Shown: positions 1-11,255, counted from the first letter of the stretch. The stretch is 64,000 bases of DNA from Dolomedes plantarius (GCA_907164885.2 OU015499.1:164881629-164945628); one strand, 5' to 3'. The notes: generated from the letters alone by a model not told the origin. Numbers and translations are program-made.

Positions 1-1096
1 AAAATTTTTTAGTGTAAAAATTGTAATTCGGTCAGTTAGGAACTAGATTTAAATTATCTGCTCTCTAACGTGCATATTCTTTATACTGAATAGATATTTT
101 GTATTGGCAAAATTTATAACTACATTCTTGTAGTTCATGCCTGGGATTTTTAAGAAAATACAGTTTCAGTTCTTAAGATCAATGTTAGTCAAATTGATGT
201 TTGTTGTGTTAGTATTTGTTTCCTACCCCCCTCCCTCCTAGGGGTAAAAAATATTCATTGAATAAAAAGTAACTGGAGTTAAAGTAGCAAAAGTACAGTT
301 TTGAAAATTCTGGTGCTCTATTTTTCTCAGCACTCCAGTAATGTGTTGTATAATTATGCTGTGATGGAATGTGCATGAAATTAATTATTTCTTGATGGGC
401 AAAATTTAAAACATGCATTTGAGGATTATATTAAACCATTTATGAAAAAGATAAACTGTTCCCAAAACAGGAAAATTTGAGGTGATAAGTTTAATTTTAA
501 TCTTGAAAAGCTTCTTTTTCCCAATGGTACAGTTGTGTAAATTGTTAAAAATACCCTTAAAGATAATAAAAGCATTTGAGAAGCCAGTAGGTGTCATTTA
601 TAGCAATTGTAGAATTCTTATAGGGTTTCCGAAACAATAGGTTTTAATACTTCTGTTTCTTTGACCAGCATATAGCTATCTACGTCTACATCTTTTATAG
701 ACTTCATCTGGTCATTATTCTGAATCATTTTTATATCTGTCAAGACAATTTCTAGTACCAATGCATGTTCCTGATGTTCATTCTGTGGAATCATCTCGAA
801 TTAACTTGTCTAGTTTTATATAGTATTTGTGAAAAACAATGCACCTGAAACATTTCTTTCCAGTTACTTATTGGTTTATATTCAACTGTGTTTCTCAAAA
901 TTCTGGAGTGACTTCAAAATCAGTCCCAAGCTCTGTGGCTCCAACTAAAACTTGTTCGAAATCAGAGTGGCTATATTTTGTCAGACATTTTATGTTCTGC
1001 GTTGTACTAGCATGGGGCCTAATTGCTTCCAGTAAATCCAATCATATTAAAGCAAGCCCTGCCTTTCATAATTAATTCTTTACATATTTTCTATCT
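1..1096. repeat. Segmental duplication, copy A block 1
   Basis: This block is collinear with 28197-30128 in the same orientation. The shared text includes the TGCATATTCTTTATACTGAA stretch near 70, the CTCCTAGGGGTAAAAAATATT stretch near 235 and the GCACCTGAAACATTTCTTT stretch near 840. Divergence is scattered substitutions and small indels. Copy B has about 750 extra bases at 28692-29448 and about 60 at 29980. Similarity stops at about 1096, which is where the next block joins in opposite orientation in copy B. The block reaches the window's left edge, so its true start is unseen. Function unknown; it carries one short decayed coding stretch (618-794, minus). Confidence 0.9.
618..794 (-). pseudogene. 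Short unidentified ORF (58 aa), probable coding remnant
   Basis: The minus-strand ORF opens at an ATG at 794 and runs to TAA at 620-618. Its composition is protein-like, with charged and hydrophobic residues alternating (for example ALVLEIVLTDIKMIQ and KDVDVDSYMLVKETEV). The paralogous stretch at about 29570-29760 keeps the same frame for the first half, then loses bases and hits a stop, so copy B is broken. A second protein-like stretch in another frame lies upstream on the same strand at about 800-1000 (DFEQVLVGATELGTDFEV), broken by stops, which suggests a larger decayed gene or transposon protein. I do not recognise the family. No start signal or splice site could be fixed. Confidence 0.35.
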
Positions 1097-2109
1097 TCAG
1101 CAAAACTATTTCAATATTATCAACAAGTTTCAAGAGTGTTTAAAAGATAATATAAGATCCCAATTCACATTCATAGTCCAAGTGTACAGTTTTATAGGCA
1201 TTCATATTTATTTCTAGTGCATTTATTATGTAGTAGTCTCCTGTGTGCTTACATAGCTCACTGAGTAGATGTATGCAAAGCAGAATTGGAAACATATTTG
1301 CAGTTCTAATCACACAATCTTTAAGAATGTAAATCTCTGGCATTTCTCTTTAGTATTAGATTTTGTTAAGGGCTCTTTGGCCTAACATCCACTGTGAATA
1401 TAATAAGCTTATGTAACCTTGAATACCCATCCTGTGAAATAGAGAAAACTTTTAAAAATTAATGACGTGAGAAAGGCGTTTCAAAATCAGGATATATAAA
1501 AAATTGTTTGCATAGTGTTTGAAAAATGCAAAAACAATTTTTTTTTTAGAAAAATTGAACTTTAATTCAAAACCTTACATAAATTTCCCCCCCGTCCTCA
1601 CCCCCCAAATTTTTTTTAAAAAATTGATAGTCAAAAATGAGAAAATTAGAATACATTTTTTTAATATAGAAATACCAAAAAATGCCCTTTTTTATTTAAA
1701 ATATTTTTAGCTTTATGACACTTTAATGAGCAGCAATCACCCAGCACTCCTTGAAAACTTTTTATTGTGAAAATTAAGATTTACAATAGGAAAAGATCTT
1801 TGAAATGTACAAATAAAGCGTTAAAACAATTGTTATCAATTCATTAATCATTTACTAAGGAGCAGTAAAGACGACATTTCAGCACGAAAGAATTCCATTC
1901 ATTAACTCCCTCCCACACAAGGAGTGCATCAAGACAGCACGTATGCACATCATTTCTTTTTTATGACAGATAGGGGAGCCATCTCTTATTAACATATACA
2001 ACTAGCTCCCATTACGATCCTTTGCTATTTTCTGCTATTCTGATCATCGTTAGGAGAATTTAACCAAAGAAACATCCAAATTGGAAGATAATAATAAAGT
2101 TAATTGCAA

Positions 2110-4240
2110 TTTTAAAGGTACGCATCGTGACAAAGATTTCACTCGTCACTTCAGTTTGAAAAGACATCTGGAAGTTGGGGGGCTACATTAAAATCTTAAT
2201 TTGCGTTTTCTGGAAAACTGCATTTTTCATTTTTTTACGTTTACGAAGTATCTCGGGGATACTCTAGATTTGTGTGCACGTCCGCCATCTTGGATTTCCC
2301 TCCCCCGGATTGGCACGATTTGTTGGATTCTCTCTGGCAATAATTTGTGCATTCTGGCAAACCGCTGGCAACCCCTTCTAACCAATCAAATCGCGTCAAT
2401 TTTCAACTCGTCAAACTCATTACTGACGTCGTGTGTGCTTGCTTTTGACACGAGGATTAATTTTTTTTAATTATTGGGCTTTTTGATAATATGATTGCAC
2501 CTTAAAAAATGAACCCGAAATTTCTATCTGAATTTTTGGGAGTGAAGAAATATACATTTCTTTTGGGTACGTGGAAATTTTTTTAATAATTTTTAATTAT
2601 TTCCCACGAGGATTAATTTTTTTTCCCTGTTTGCTGTTTGACAATTTGATTGCATCTTAAAAATGCACCCGAAATTTCTATCTGAATTTTTGGGAGTGAA
2701 GAAATATATATTTCTTTTGGGTACGTGAAAATTTTTCTAATATATTTTTACTTATTTCCCACGAGGATTAATTTTTTTTTCTGTTTGCTGTTTGACAATT
2801 TGATTGCATCTTATAAATGCACCCGAAAATTCTATGGAGTAATCTCTATTTCTTTTGGGTACTTTTTAATACCTTATGCCGTGCTCATATCACATGCCGT
2901 TCAATCATCAGTAGTTACGAAAATAATTTATTCAGAAATATGAAAAGTTTTCTGTGATTTAAGCACTCTTTATTCTTTATAAATATGGCTCTCAATTTTT
3001 TTTCTAGCTTGAAGAGAAATTTGTCAATTGTTTAAAATTTTACCATTATTATGTCATTGCGCACATAAAGTATCATTAAACATGTATCATTAAAATGGCC
3101 TACTTAAAAGAATTTTTAAAAAACTTTTTTTTCCTATGAAGAACTAAGAATTTTGATTTCAAAGTTGGTTATTTTAAAGATATATTATATCTTAATTTTA
3201 AACCTAAAAGAATGGTTAAAATTTTTTAAAAATAAAAAATTTCTCTTCAATCTCATAACTACTGATGATTGAAAATAGGAATGTTTGTCGAGGGGTGCGT
3301 GCGACACATCTGTTCCATTAAAAAAACACGTCTTGGAAGTTTTTCAAGGGTGGTGTGGAAACAAACTTCTTACAAAATTGATTATTCTAAATTCGATTTT
3401 TTTCAAGTCCAATGTTTAAATGATTTTTTTCAAAAAATTTTCTAAGTCTCATAATTTAAAAAGGTGTTTTTTATTAAAAACATATAAAGATAATTATAAG
3501 TCCAGCGTTTTGAAAACACCGTTTAAAACACGTTGGCGAGAAATTTTCCACTCCTCCAAGCACGGTAAAATCGCCAAAATCGACGCAAAAAAAGTCCAAG
3601 ATGGCGGACGTGCACACATATCTAGAGTAGTCCCACATAACATGGTATTCTTTAAAAAAAATTGTAAATTTTTCAATAAGAATAGCTCTTAAATTAATAA
3701 ATACATACTTACAACCTATATTTTGCTTCATAACGTAGCAATAAATAAGCAGAACCTTGTAACATAATTTTATTTCAATATCTTAAAAGCCTTTTAAGAA
3801 ATGAGATTTTGGGACTACTCTTATGTACCATACAAAGTATGGTATATTTTAGTAAATTTACGAGGTATCGCTAATATTTTGCTTCATAACACAGGTGAGT
3901 GATTTACTAATATATTGTTGAAAAAAGTGAAATATATTGATTAGATTTTGTTATAGAAGGTATGGCATAAGCGATAATTTTTACTAAAATTAGACTAAAT
4001 ATTGCCTAAATTTAAAAAGTTAATCAAAATTCCAATGATTATTTTTTAATCCATAGTTTTGTTCACTATTTTAACTAAAAACAAGTATTTCATAAAAATT
4101 TCACATTTTTCAAAAAAAGTGCCCAAAAGGTAGGTACATACCTTAAAATCCCTTTTATTACACACAGGTTAAGATTTTCTTTCAAATGCCTTTTCAAACT
4201 GAAATGACGAGTGAAAACTTTGTGACAAAGCTAAAGCTTA
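2110..4240. repeat. Internal inverted repeat arms
   Basis: The left arm at about 2110-2300 reads toward the right arm at about 3590-4240. Shared tracts are TTCACTCGTCACTTCAGTTTG at one end and TGTGTGCACGTCCGCCATC further in, each found as reverse complement on the right. A smaller pair lies inside (ATCATCAGTAGTTA at about 2909 with TAACTACTGATGAT at about 3259). This looks like an older fold-back element nested in the larger transposon. No coding capacity is seen. Confidence 0.6.
2450..2860. repeat. Tandem repeat, about 155-bp unit, about 2.6 copies
   Basis: ACGAGGATTAATTTTTTTT recurs at 2450, 2606 and 2761. Each is followed by a TTTGATTGCATCTTA-like stretch, ACCCGAAATTTCTATCTG and TTTCTTTTGGGTAC. 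The spacings of 156 and 155 bp show a tandem array. The third unit is shortened. It lies inside the non-autonomous element and is absent from copy B. Confidence 0.9.
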
Positions 4241-4793
4241 GAATTAAAATTACAACTAACTGTATTCACATTATCACTCCAAATAAAAAAAATTTTAAAT
4301 TATCCTAATATTTAGAGTACCTACAATTCAAATAAAGATCGAATGCAAATATATTTATAATGAAAACTAGTTGCATATTTGAACAACAGATGGCGCCACA
4401 AAAATATCGATAGGTGCAAACGTACTGTCTTGATCCACTCCTCCCGCACGTCATAAAATGAGCGAGTACGGTTACCGTAGAGAAATTTTTACTGCCCCAC
4501 TTCGCATCGGCATGACTATCGTACTTCAACCAAAATTTTAATGAGAAAAAAAATATAATTTATTTTCTACTGATCTGTATATGTAATTTTTCTTTTAAGG
4601 CTGGGAAATTCTATTTCTTTTCTATAACACCGAGCTGAATTTTTTTTAAAGAGCATCGCATTATAGTCGTATAAACTTATTTTGTTTAGAATTTTTATTA
4701 CGTATTTAGAATCTCGCAATACAATATTTGAAATTACAAAAGAAATGAAAAAAGTCTTGTCAGACGTGCATTCCTGACTTATATCACGTAGAC

Positions 4794-5437
4794 CAGGGGT
4801 GGCCAACAAGTCGATCGCGATTGATCGGTCGATCGCGAAGCCAATTTTGGTCGATCGCTCGCGATGTCTTAACTTAGAAACCGATTAGACTACATGATAA
4901 ATAGAGCACTAATTTAGGACCCTAGTTAGGGCGGCAGTAAGTGTTTCTGTTTACACTGCACTAGACCGGGACTGTATTTCAGTCTGATATCGAACGTATA
5001 CCATGGCACCCATGCTTTCCAAGCATAAGAAAATTGCCATTGATATACACCTAATTATGATTCCTTGGTTAGAGACATGCAAACTCAGTCTTCCCATTAA
5101 TGTTAACGTAATAAATTCTAAATCTGTCTTTAGCTGTGGATAATTTGAACTAATATTGTCAATAATTACTCATGTTGTTTTAATTCCCCTGGACGTGACT
5201 TTTTGGCCCGTTATGTATGCTGTTTTACACGTAGATAGATACGTATGTTTGAACATATATTTTGCTTATATACCCATAGCTCGCGAGAGTGCACCTCATA
5301 ATGAAACACGGTGTATAAACATAGTATGTATTTTACACCTCCCCCTCCCCACTTAGACTACGCCTATGACAAGTCGATCGCGACACATTTTTAAGATGAA
5401 AAGTAGATCTTATGTACACAAAAGTTGGCCACCCCTG
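4794..5437. mobile_element. hAT MITE, 644 bp, perfect 8-bp target duplication
   Basis: The ends are CAGGGGTGGCCAAC and GTTGGCCACCCCTG, a perfect 14-bp terminal inverted repeat of hAT style. The flanks are ACGTAGAC on both sides (4786-4793 and 5438-5445), the 8-bp duplication expected for hAT. Subterminal sequence is rich in GTCGATCGCGA-like repeats on both sides. There is no transposase, so it must have been moved by an unseen autonomous relative. It is absent from the matching site in copy B near 40440. Confidence 0.93.
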
Positions 5438-5688
5438 ACGTAGACTACAAGAGGTCCACAGATAAGTGTTTTGAAATGTTTGAAAATGTGAATCACATAA
5501 AAGCACTATTGTGCAGTAGATAGGCGTAAAGAAATTTGAAGAATTTATACTATTGCCAATTCTAATGTATTATATACACAACATTCAGATTAAAATATGG
5601 AGAGAGCGTGGTGAAAAATATGTAGCCACCACACTACAATCAAAACAAATATGCCTAAAAAAATCCATACGCCGCATATTTCCTGTAA

Positions 5689-6407
5689 TCTATATATATA
5701 AAACAGTTCCGTAACTGACTGACTGACTGACATACAACGCACAGACCAAACCGTTGGACCAAAAGGGCTGAAATTTTGCATGGCAATTCTTCTTATAGTG
5801 TAGGGGTGCACTAAGAAAGATTTTTCAAAAATTCTTCTTAGATTTTTTTAAATTAAATTTTTAAGCTGTTTTTGTAACTTTTTTAAAAGTTTGCATTTAA
5901 AATAATAATTTGAGGGTTATAAAATTTATATCACGAGAAAGACCATAAAAGTTCCTTTAAAATGAAATCATTTTCGAATCTTTACCTTCATTTCATGATT
6001 TTTGGTGATTTTTTAAAGATTAATTTTTAGAATTCAATTCATTAAATGCTGATCACGTGATTTCTTTTTCTGGTACTTTAAATAAATTTATCGTCACGTT
6101 CATAAAAACTAAATATACAAAAAATAATAATTTTTTCTTGATAATGCGGCAGACGATTGGACATTAACCAAAAAAATATTAAACTACAGTAAAAGAAATG
6201 TTTTACAAACTGTACTATATTCTTTAGTATTCTTTATGTTAGATTTAATTTGAATATTTTCTTCTACATTATTTTGTCTATAAAAATATCCCTTGCGATT
6301 TTATATATATATATATATATTTATATTTTTTTGGGCATTAATTGCATACATTGATCGTTGTATTTACTTTGAATGTACTCCGTAGCAAAGTGCGGGTTTT
6401 TAGCTAG
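5689..6407 (+). mobile_element. Non-autonomous Helitron, 719 bp
   Basis: It starts TCTATATATATAAAAC and ends TTTTTAGCTAG, the TC...CTRR signature of Helitrons, and lies between an A and a T with no target duplication. Copy B has the uninterrupted CTGTAATAATTTTATAT at about 40704, an exact empty site. The 5' end carries GACTGACTGACTGAC repeats. A truncated relative lies at 15545-15741. There is no Rep/helicase ORF. Confidence 0.92.
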
Positions 6408-6639
6408 TAATTTTATATATTTTATTACATTTATAAACTTTTTAGTTTGATGGTAACCGAGCTTTTTCATCAGATGTTAATCTCTGGAATTTCCTGGAGC
6501 ATTAAACTAAATAATTCATCATCATCATAATTGGCACGACAGCCCCACGTGGACCGTGGCCTTCTTTTAACACAATACATATATTTTGTTTTTCTTCGTT
6601 TATTTTTAGTTTCATATTTCCCGCAGCTTTTTCTAATGC

Positions 6640-8165
6640 TAGGAAAGCCTCCTTCAGCGTGTTTGTAGATCTTGTAATTATGTCTATACCATTAGCATAA
6701 GCCAGTATCTGTACAGACTTGTTAAAATAATTCCCCTTGTATTTATACCAGCATCACCAATGACCCCTTCCAGAGCTATATTAAACAGGTGACACGCAAG
6801 AGCATCTCCCTGCCAAACACCATTAAAAATCGCAAAGGGCCTGGATAATTCTTGAATACGTACCACAAAGTACCTAAAGGTAAACTTCACAAGATTAAAT
6901 TTTTTTGGTACATCAAAGTCTGACTGAGCTTTTTGCAACTCTGATCTATCTAATACTGTCATATGCTGCCCTAAAATCGAAGAACAGGTGGTGTGTTTCT
7001 ATTCCATATTCCCTGCATTTCTCCAAAATTTGTCTCAACGTGAAAATAGTCAATCGTAGATCGTCCTTTTCGAAAACCACACTGGTAATCCCCAATGGGA
7101 TTACTGACGATAGGCGACAGACGACTAAATAGAATATTTGAAAACACTTCATAAGTGATTCATAGTAGACTTATTCCTCTATAATTTTTAAATTCCAAAA
7201 CATCCTCTTTTTATGTTTGGGACATGATACCAAGTTTCCATTCAGCAGGTAGGGTCTCTTTCCGATATTAAGAGTATAGTTTCAAAAATTGTTGTTAGTT
7301 TGCCTCGAGCATATTTTATCAATTCAGGTGGTATTGCATCTGGACCTGCTGCTTTGTTATTTTTCAATAACACGTTGGACTTCACTAATGGTTGGAGTGT
7401 CAATCAAATCCCTTTCATCATAGATTGCCCTGGGGGTTTGTCTTTAGTTGTATGCATTGATTGACCTGGTACATCGAAATTAAGCAATTGATCAAAGTAT
7501 TCAACCCATCTTTACAATATTTCATCTGTTTCCTCAAAATTACTCCATGATTATCATTACAGAAGGCAATTCTTGGTTTAAAGTCCCCACGACCTTCATT
7601 TATTGTCAGATAGAAAGTTCTGCTTTCGTTACTGGATTTAAGACTTCCGATTTCCTCCAGCAAACTCTCTCTGTAAATTCACTTTTTTTTTCACTTGTGT
7701 GCTGTCTTCTCTACGAGAAATCTTATAGTCTACAACTGCATTTCTTGTAATTTTCTAACTGAGCATATTTTTATATGCTCTGTTTTTGTTTTCATTGGCG
7801 ATTTTACATTCACCATTAAACCAATCTTGTCTTCTCGACGTGTTTTCTTTAATAAAAATTTATCAGCAGTTGACAATATAGCTCTTTTCATGGATTCTCA
7901 TCTCATTGGTTTCATTACCACTCACGCTTTCATCCAGCTCCTTTTCCAGAAGTGTTTGGTATTCTGCTCGAGTTTTGGGATCCTTCAACTTTCTACAATC
8001 AAATTTTGTTGAACCAATCTTTTTTGCATTCTTGGCCATTGACATTCTTCCCCTGAATATACAAATCACCAAATAATGATCAGAATCCACATTTGCTCCT
8101 CTGTATGTTTTCACGTCCAAAAGGTTAGTCTGATATCTAGAATCAATCAAAATGTGATCGGTCTG
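6640..8165 (-). pseudogene. RTE LINE reverse transcriptase and endonuclease C-terminus, inactivated
   Basis: Minus-strand fragments encode the end of the endonuclease (QTDHILIDSR, NVDSDHYLV, the conserved SDH motif near 8085). A linker and RT pieces follow ([16 protein letters not shown] near 6965; NGVWQGDALACHLFNIALE near 6800). The catalytic YxDD box reads YANG at 6688-6699, so both essential aspartates are lost. Frames change several times (about 8170-7863, 7660-7418, 7152-6946, 6962-6684). This is known LINE family architecture. Activity in trans is excluded for this copy by the missing aspartates and the stops. Confidence 0.85.
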
Positions 8166-8173
8166 ATTATTGG

Positions 8174-9329
8174 TAGGGATGCGACATAGGCAACAAAACA
8201 TCGATGTTTTGAAACATCGATATTCAATTGTAAAACTTCGATGCTAACAAAACATCGCCCCAAAACCATCGATGTTTTTGAACATCCATTTTTTAAAACT
8301 GGTTTTGTAACCTCTAACATTTATGTTATCCGGCTAGTCGAGGGGGAGGTTAATTTTACTCCCTGAGCTGACACAAATGACAAAAACTTGGTTGCTAGAG
8401 TCAGCGCATATAACAGAATTTCCATCATACATTTAAATACTTTTACCTGAAAGTTGAGGAAAACATTGCTATAAAAACATCTAATAGGACAAAACCAATA
8501 AAAAAAATTCGTGGTATTTTCTAATTTAAATTGGTTGAGTGTGAAAAATTATTGTAAATATCAAGTCATATTTATTTACAGGTTGGAGAATAATTTACTT
8601 CCAGGAGGCTTAAGTAATTCAGTATGAAAAAATTAATTTGTATTCAGTATGAAGAAATTAATTTTTAAAAACAATTGATAGGACGAAAGCCATGAAGAAA
8701 AATGCGTTATGTTTCTAATATAAACTGGTTGAATGTGATAAATTATTCTCATATTTATTTTCAAGTTGGAGAATAATATACTTGTACGAGGCTTAAATAA
8801 TTTAGTAAAAAAAAAATCTGAAGTTCATGACTGTAACACAAGGCAAAAGGATTGGGTTCATATCAATAGAGTATAAGATAAAATCATTTAAAAGAATTTT
8901 TGGATTTGGTTCAACAGAATTTAATATAAAAAAATTAATAAGAACAATTTATTAACAAATCTTTTATTTTCAAATTATATGATACAAAAGAAAATTACAT
9001 GCATTTACACTAATTTGAAGTACTAATGCAAAATCAGCGTATGGGGGGGAACTGAACAAGCTTATTTTTTCTTTACTGTAAATAACAATTATTGGGGCAT
9101 ATAATTACTATTGTTCATTGGTTGTTGATTGCCATTTGTCTCGTTGCTAGGGAATCGTTCCCCCTTTTGTATTCGTCCTTTTCAGAATTCAGACTTACAT
9201 TTACTGAGTGAGAAATTTATGCTACGTGGTTAATTTTTTTATTATGGTGCATTTTCATTAAAATAATCAAGACAACGTAAAATATCGATGTTAAAAAATC
9301 GGCTTCAATAAAGCGATGTCGCATCCCTA
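8174..9329. mobile_element. Non-autonomous hAT-like element nested in the LINE
   Basis: The ends are TAGGGATGCGACAT and ATGTCGCATCCCTA, a perfect 14-bp TIR. The flanks ATTATTGG (8166-8173) and GTTCTTGG (9330-9337) match at 6 of 8 positions, consistent with an aged 8-bp hAT duplication. Removing it rejoins the LINE endonuclease. Just inside the left end are several AACATCGATGTTTT-like palindromes, a subterminal transposase-binding pattern typical of hAT elements. The 1.16-kb interior is AT-rich, holds a partial internal duplication (about 8480-8600 with 8670-8800), and has no ORF. Confidence 0.85.
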
Positions 9330-9960
9330 GTTCTTGGAAGATCCGTCAGGTGATCTCCAGGTTATTTTATGAATATCCCTGTGTTGAAACACAGTGCTTC
9401 CAATTACCATGCCATGGGAAGCAGCAAAGCTAATATGCCTGATGCCATTATCATTTGATACATTGTGTAAACTATACTTTCCCATGACATGACCAAATTC
9501 CTCCTCTCTGCCCACTTTGGCATTAAGATCACCCATAATGATCCGCACATGTCTAGGGCAAGAGCCCCACAAATTATCAATATCTTCACAAAAGGAATCC
9601 CCCATCTTTTTTCCTCGGTTGGTGCATGTACATTAATAATAAGAGTAATTGTTAAACTTTCCTTTTAATCGCAAGTAGCATAATGCTGAGTTGGCCTGAA
9701 AATTAATTACAAGATGTTTAATTTTGTTCAGAAGAAAACCAGTTCCAATTATGTTTTCTATCATGACAGCTGTAATTGAGAGTATGTTTTCGCCTGTCCA
9801 CGATTCCATTGCCAATCCATCTTATTTCCTGAACTGCCAACAAATCAACTCTACATAAATCCATTTGTTTAGTCAACATCTATAGGTTTTTACTTTGATA
9901 CAAAGTATGTACATTCCATTATCCGAATCTGAGATCCATTAAGCGTTTCCTGGTCTTTTT
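9330..9960 (-). pseudogene. RTE LINE endonuclease N-terminal part, inactivated
   Basis: On the minus strand a WNVHTLYQSKNL-like start at about 9920 is followed by DLLAVQEIRWIG (the catalytic QE-x-RW box, about 9850) and then, after frameshifts, IIMGDLNAKVG (about 9540-9505, the GDxNA catalytic motif). NGIRHISFAASHGMVIGST and TWRSPDGSSKN follow at about 9340. This is the apurinic-like endonuclease of RTE LINEs, of the type often annotated as craniofacial development protein 2-like in arthropods. The reading continues on the other side of the nested hAT at 8165. Stops and frame changes show decay. Confidence 0.85.
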
Positions 9961-10381
9961 CCCTGAGGGCAATCCGGCTTTTTCTTTAGACCTCGCAGCA
10001 TGAAGTTTTTTACATTGTAGAGTTGTTAGCTCTACGCTCAACCCCCAACCTGGAGGACAAGTCCCCTGAAACCCCAGGGGCAGGGTACCTATTTTAGTCG
10101 CCTCTTACGACACGCATAGGCTACCTTGGGACTATTATTTTACACCCGGTCACTACACGGGTGAAACTAAATAATTAATGATGAAATTATTTTAAATTAC
10201 GGATAACTGAAATGAATATAAAGGGGGGGAAATATTGCTTTACGTTATTGATCGGGCCGATATCTGTATTGTGGAGATCCCTACAAACCGAAACATATCG
10301 AATCTGCGCGTCCTTATGATCTACCAGGACAAAAGAATAAGCATGGCTAAGAAACTTCCAGCCCTAATTACAGTAAATTTA

Positions 10382-10955
10382 TGTCATGGAGAGTGGCAGT
10401 GTAACAGAGTCTGCAGTTGTCTAGCATGGTGTGTTTATAAATAAGGAAGACTGGGTAAAATCAAAGTTTATTTTAAAAACAAAGTTTATTTCAATTATTT
10501 CTTAAGTTTATTTTAAAAACTTAAGAAATAATTGAAATAATTAAGAAACTCTCAACAAACTAGCTTAATGAGCGTTAAATCTATAAACTGAGAACATCGG
10601 TACTAACAAAATAATCTCAAAGACTTTTAAAAAACGAATCTCACTAGCTCGTGAGTCCGACTGTGTGTGTGCTGCCAGGGCACATTTGCTCCAACTCGAG
10701 CGGCATTTATACAAGAAAGATCAAATGAACATGCATTTGCATAAAATACACTGGAAAGGAAAACAATAAACCATGGAAAAAAGATTAAAAAACCCGTTAC
10801 TCAGTTGACGTCAAAGTTGCCGTAACGCCATTAGCTGTCAGGTAACAAGTGCTATGTCAGTGTTAAAGGATAGCAGGAATGTCGGAAAGTAATACAAGTA
10901 AACTGTGTTATAAACTGAAGTTTAAGTAGCACTTTTAAGGTTCATTTTCCTAACA
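10382..10955. mobile_element. Solo-LTR-like insertion, 574 bp
   Basis: It begins TGTCATGG and ends CCTAACA (TGT...ACA ends). The flanks are ATTTA and ATTTT. Copy B reads straight through (AATAAATTTAAATTGCTCAG near 41020), so this is an insertion in A. An internal hairpin lies at about 10463-10535 (AAGTTTATTTTAAAAAC with its complement and AATAATTGAAATAATT). No internal retroelement region remains. The family is not recognised. Alternatively it is a non-LTR fragment with coincidental ends. Confidence 0.6.
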
Positions 10956-11121
10956 ATTTTAAATGCTCAGTAGTTGAATTAATCCAGAACGTAATTTATA
11001 ATATCTTAGTTTATAGATATCTAATTTTCTAGCACAAACTTTTATATATTGCTATTCATTTCGCGTGAAAAATAAGCATAATAGAGCGTGATGGTACAGT
11101 GTTACTATATCTCATTCAATT

Positions 11122-11141
11122 TTTTTCTGCTCTCTTTACAG
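11122..11141 (+). promoter_or_regulatory. Splice acceptor before the zinc-finger exon (A)
   Basis: The pyrimidine tract TTTTTTTCTGCTCTCTTTACAG ends at about 11141. Copy B keeps an equivalent tract ending CCTCTCTTTGCAG at about 41196. The A/B similarity through and after it, including the conserved ATGCCAGAAGA start, supports one last coding exon following an upstream intron. No upstream exon could be identified. Confidence 0.6.
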
Positions 11142-11255
11142 GTGCCCGGTAGAAATTGTTAGATGCAAAACTAAAATGTTTGGTGTCCACAAATTAAGAA
11201 TTTCAACGTATTGGTGGAAGTTAGTTATCTGATCACAGTGTACAGAAACGTCGGC

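Larger units (their letters stand above)
1919..4441. mobile_element. Non-autonomous DNA transposon with about 90-bp TIRs and 8-bp target duplication
   Basis: The ends are inverted copies: GGAGTGCATCAAGACAG near 1921 against the reverse complement of CTGTCTTGATCCACTCC near 4425-4441. The similarity continues discontinuously for about 90 bp on each side (GCCATCT, then ATATGCAACTAG-like text). The flanks are TCCCACAC (1911-1918) and TCCCGCAC (4442-4449), an 8-bp near-identical duplication that fits hAT-like insertion. The matching place in the inverted paralog (about 36080-36115) lacks the whole 2.5 kb. There is no transposase ORF. The interior holds a second inverted pair (2110-2300 with 3590-4240, sharing CGTCCGCCATCTTGGA) and a tandem repeat, so the element is nested or composite. 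Confidence 0.65.
1097..4578. repeat. Segmental duplication, copy A block 2 (inverted in copy B)
   Basis: The reverse complement of 35403-37766 matches this block. Examples are 1097-1580 against 37205-37766, 1625-1910 against 36110-36390, and 4442-4578 against 35403-36100. The order is preserved but the orientation is flipped relative to blocks 1 and 3. Copy A holds a large insert (1919-4441) missing from B; B holds a Helitron missing from A. No gene is supported in this block; its ORFs are short and overlap repeats. Confidence 0.85.
6517..10163 (-). mobile_element. Full-length but decayed RTE-type LINE, with a nested hAT element
   Basis: The element reads right to left. The 5' end lies at 10163 with a GC-richer leader. 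An endonuclease and then a reverse transcriptase follow, and the 3' tail is short ATG triplets (CATCATCATCAT on the + strand at 6517), typical of RTE elements. A 13-bp duplication AAACTAAATAATT flanks it (6504-6516 and 10164-10176). The paralog has a single AAACCAAATAATT at about 40802. A hAT element at 8174-9329 splits the endonuclease from its C-terminal part. All frames are broken by stops and indels. Confidence 0.88.
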
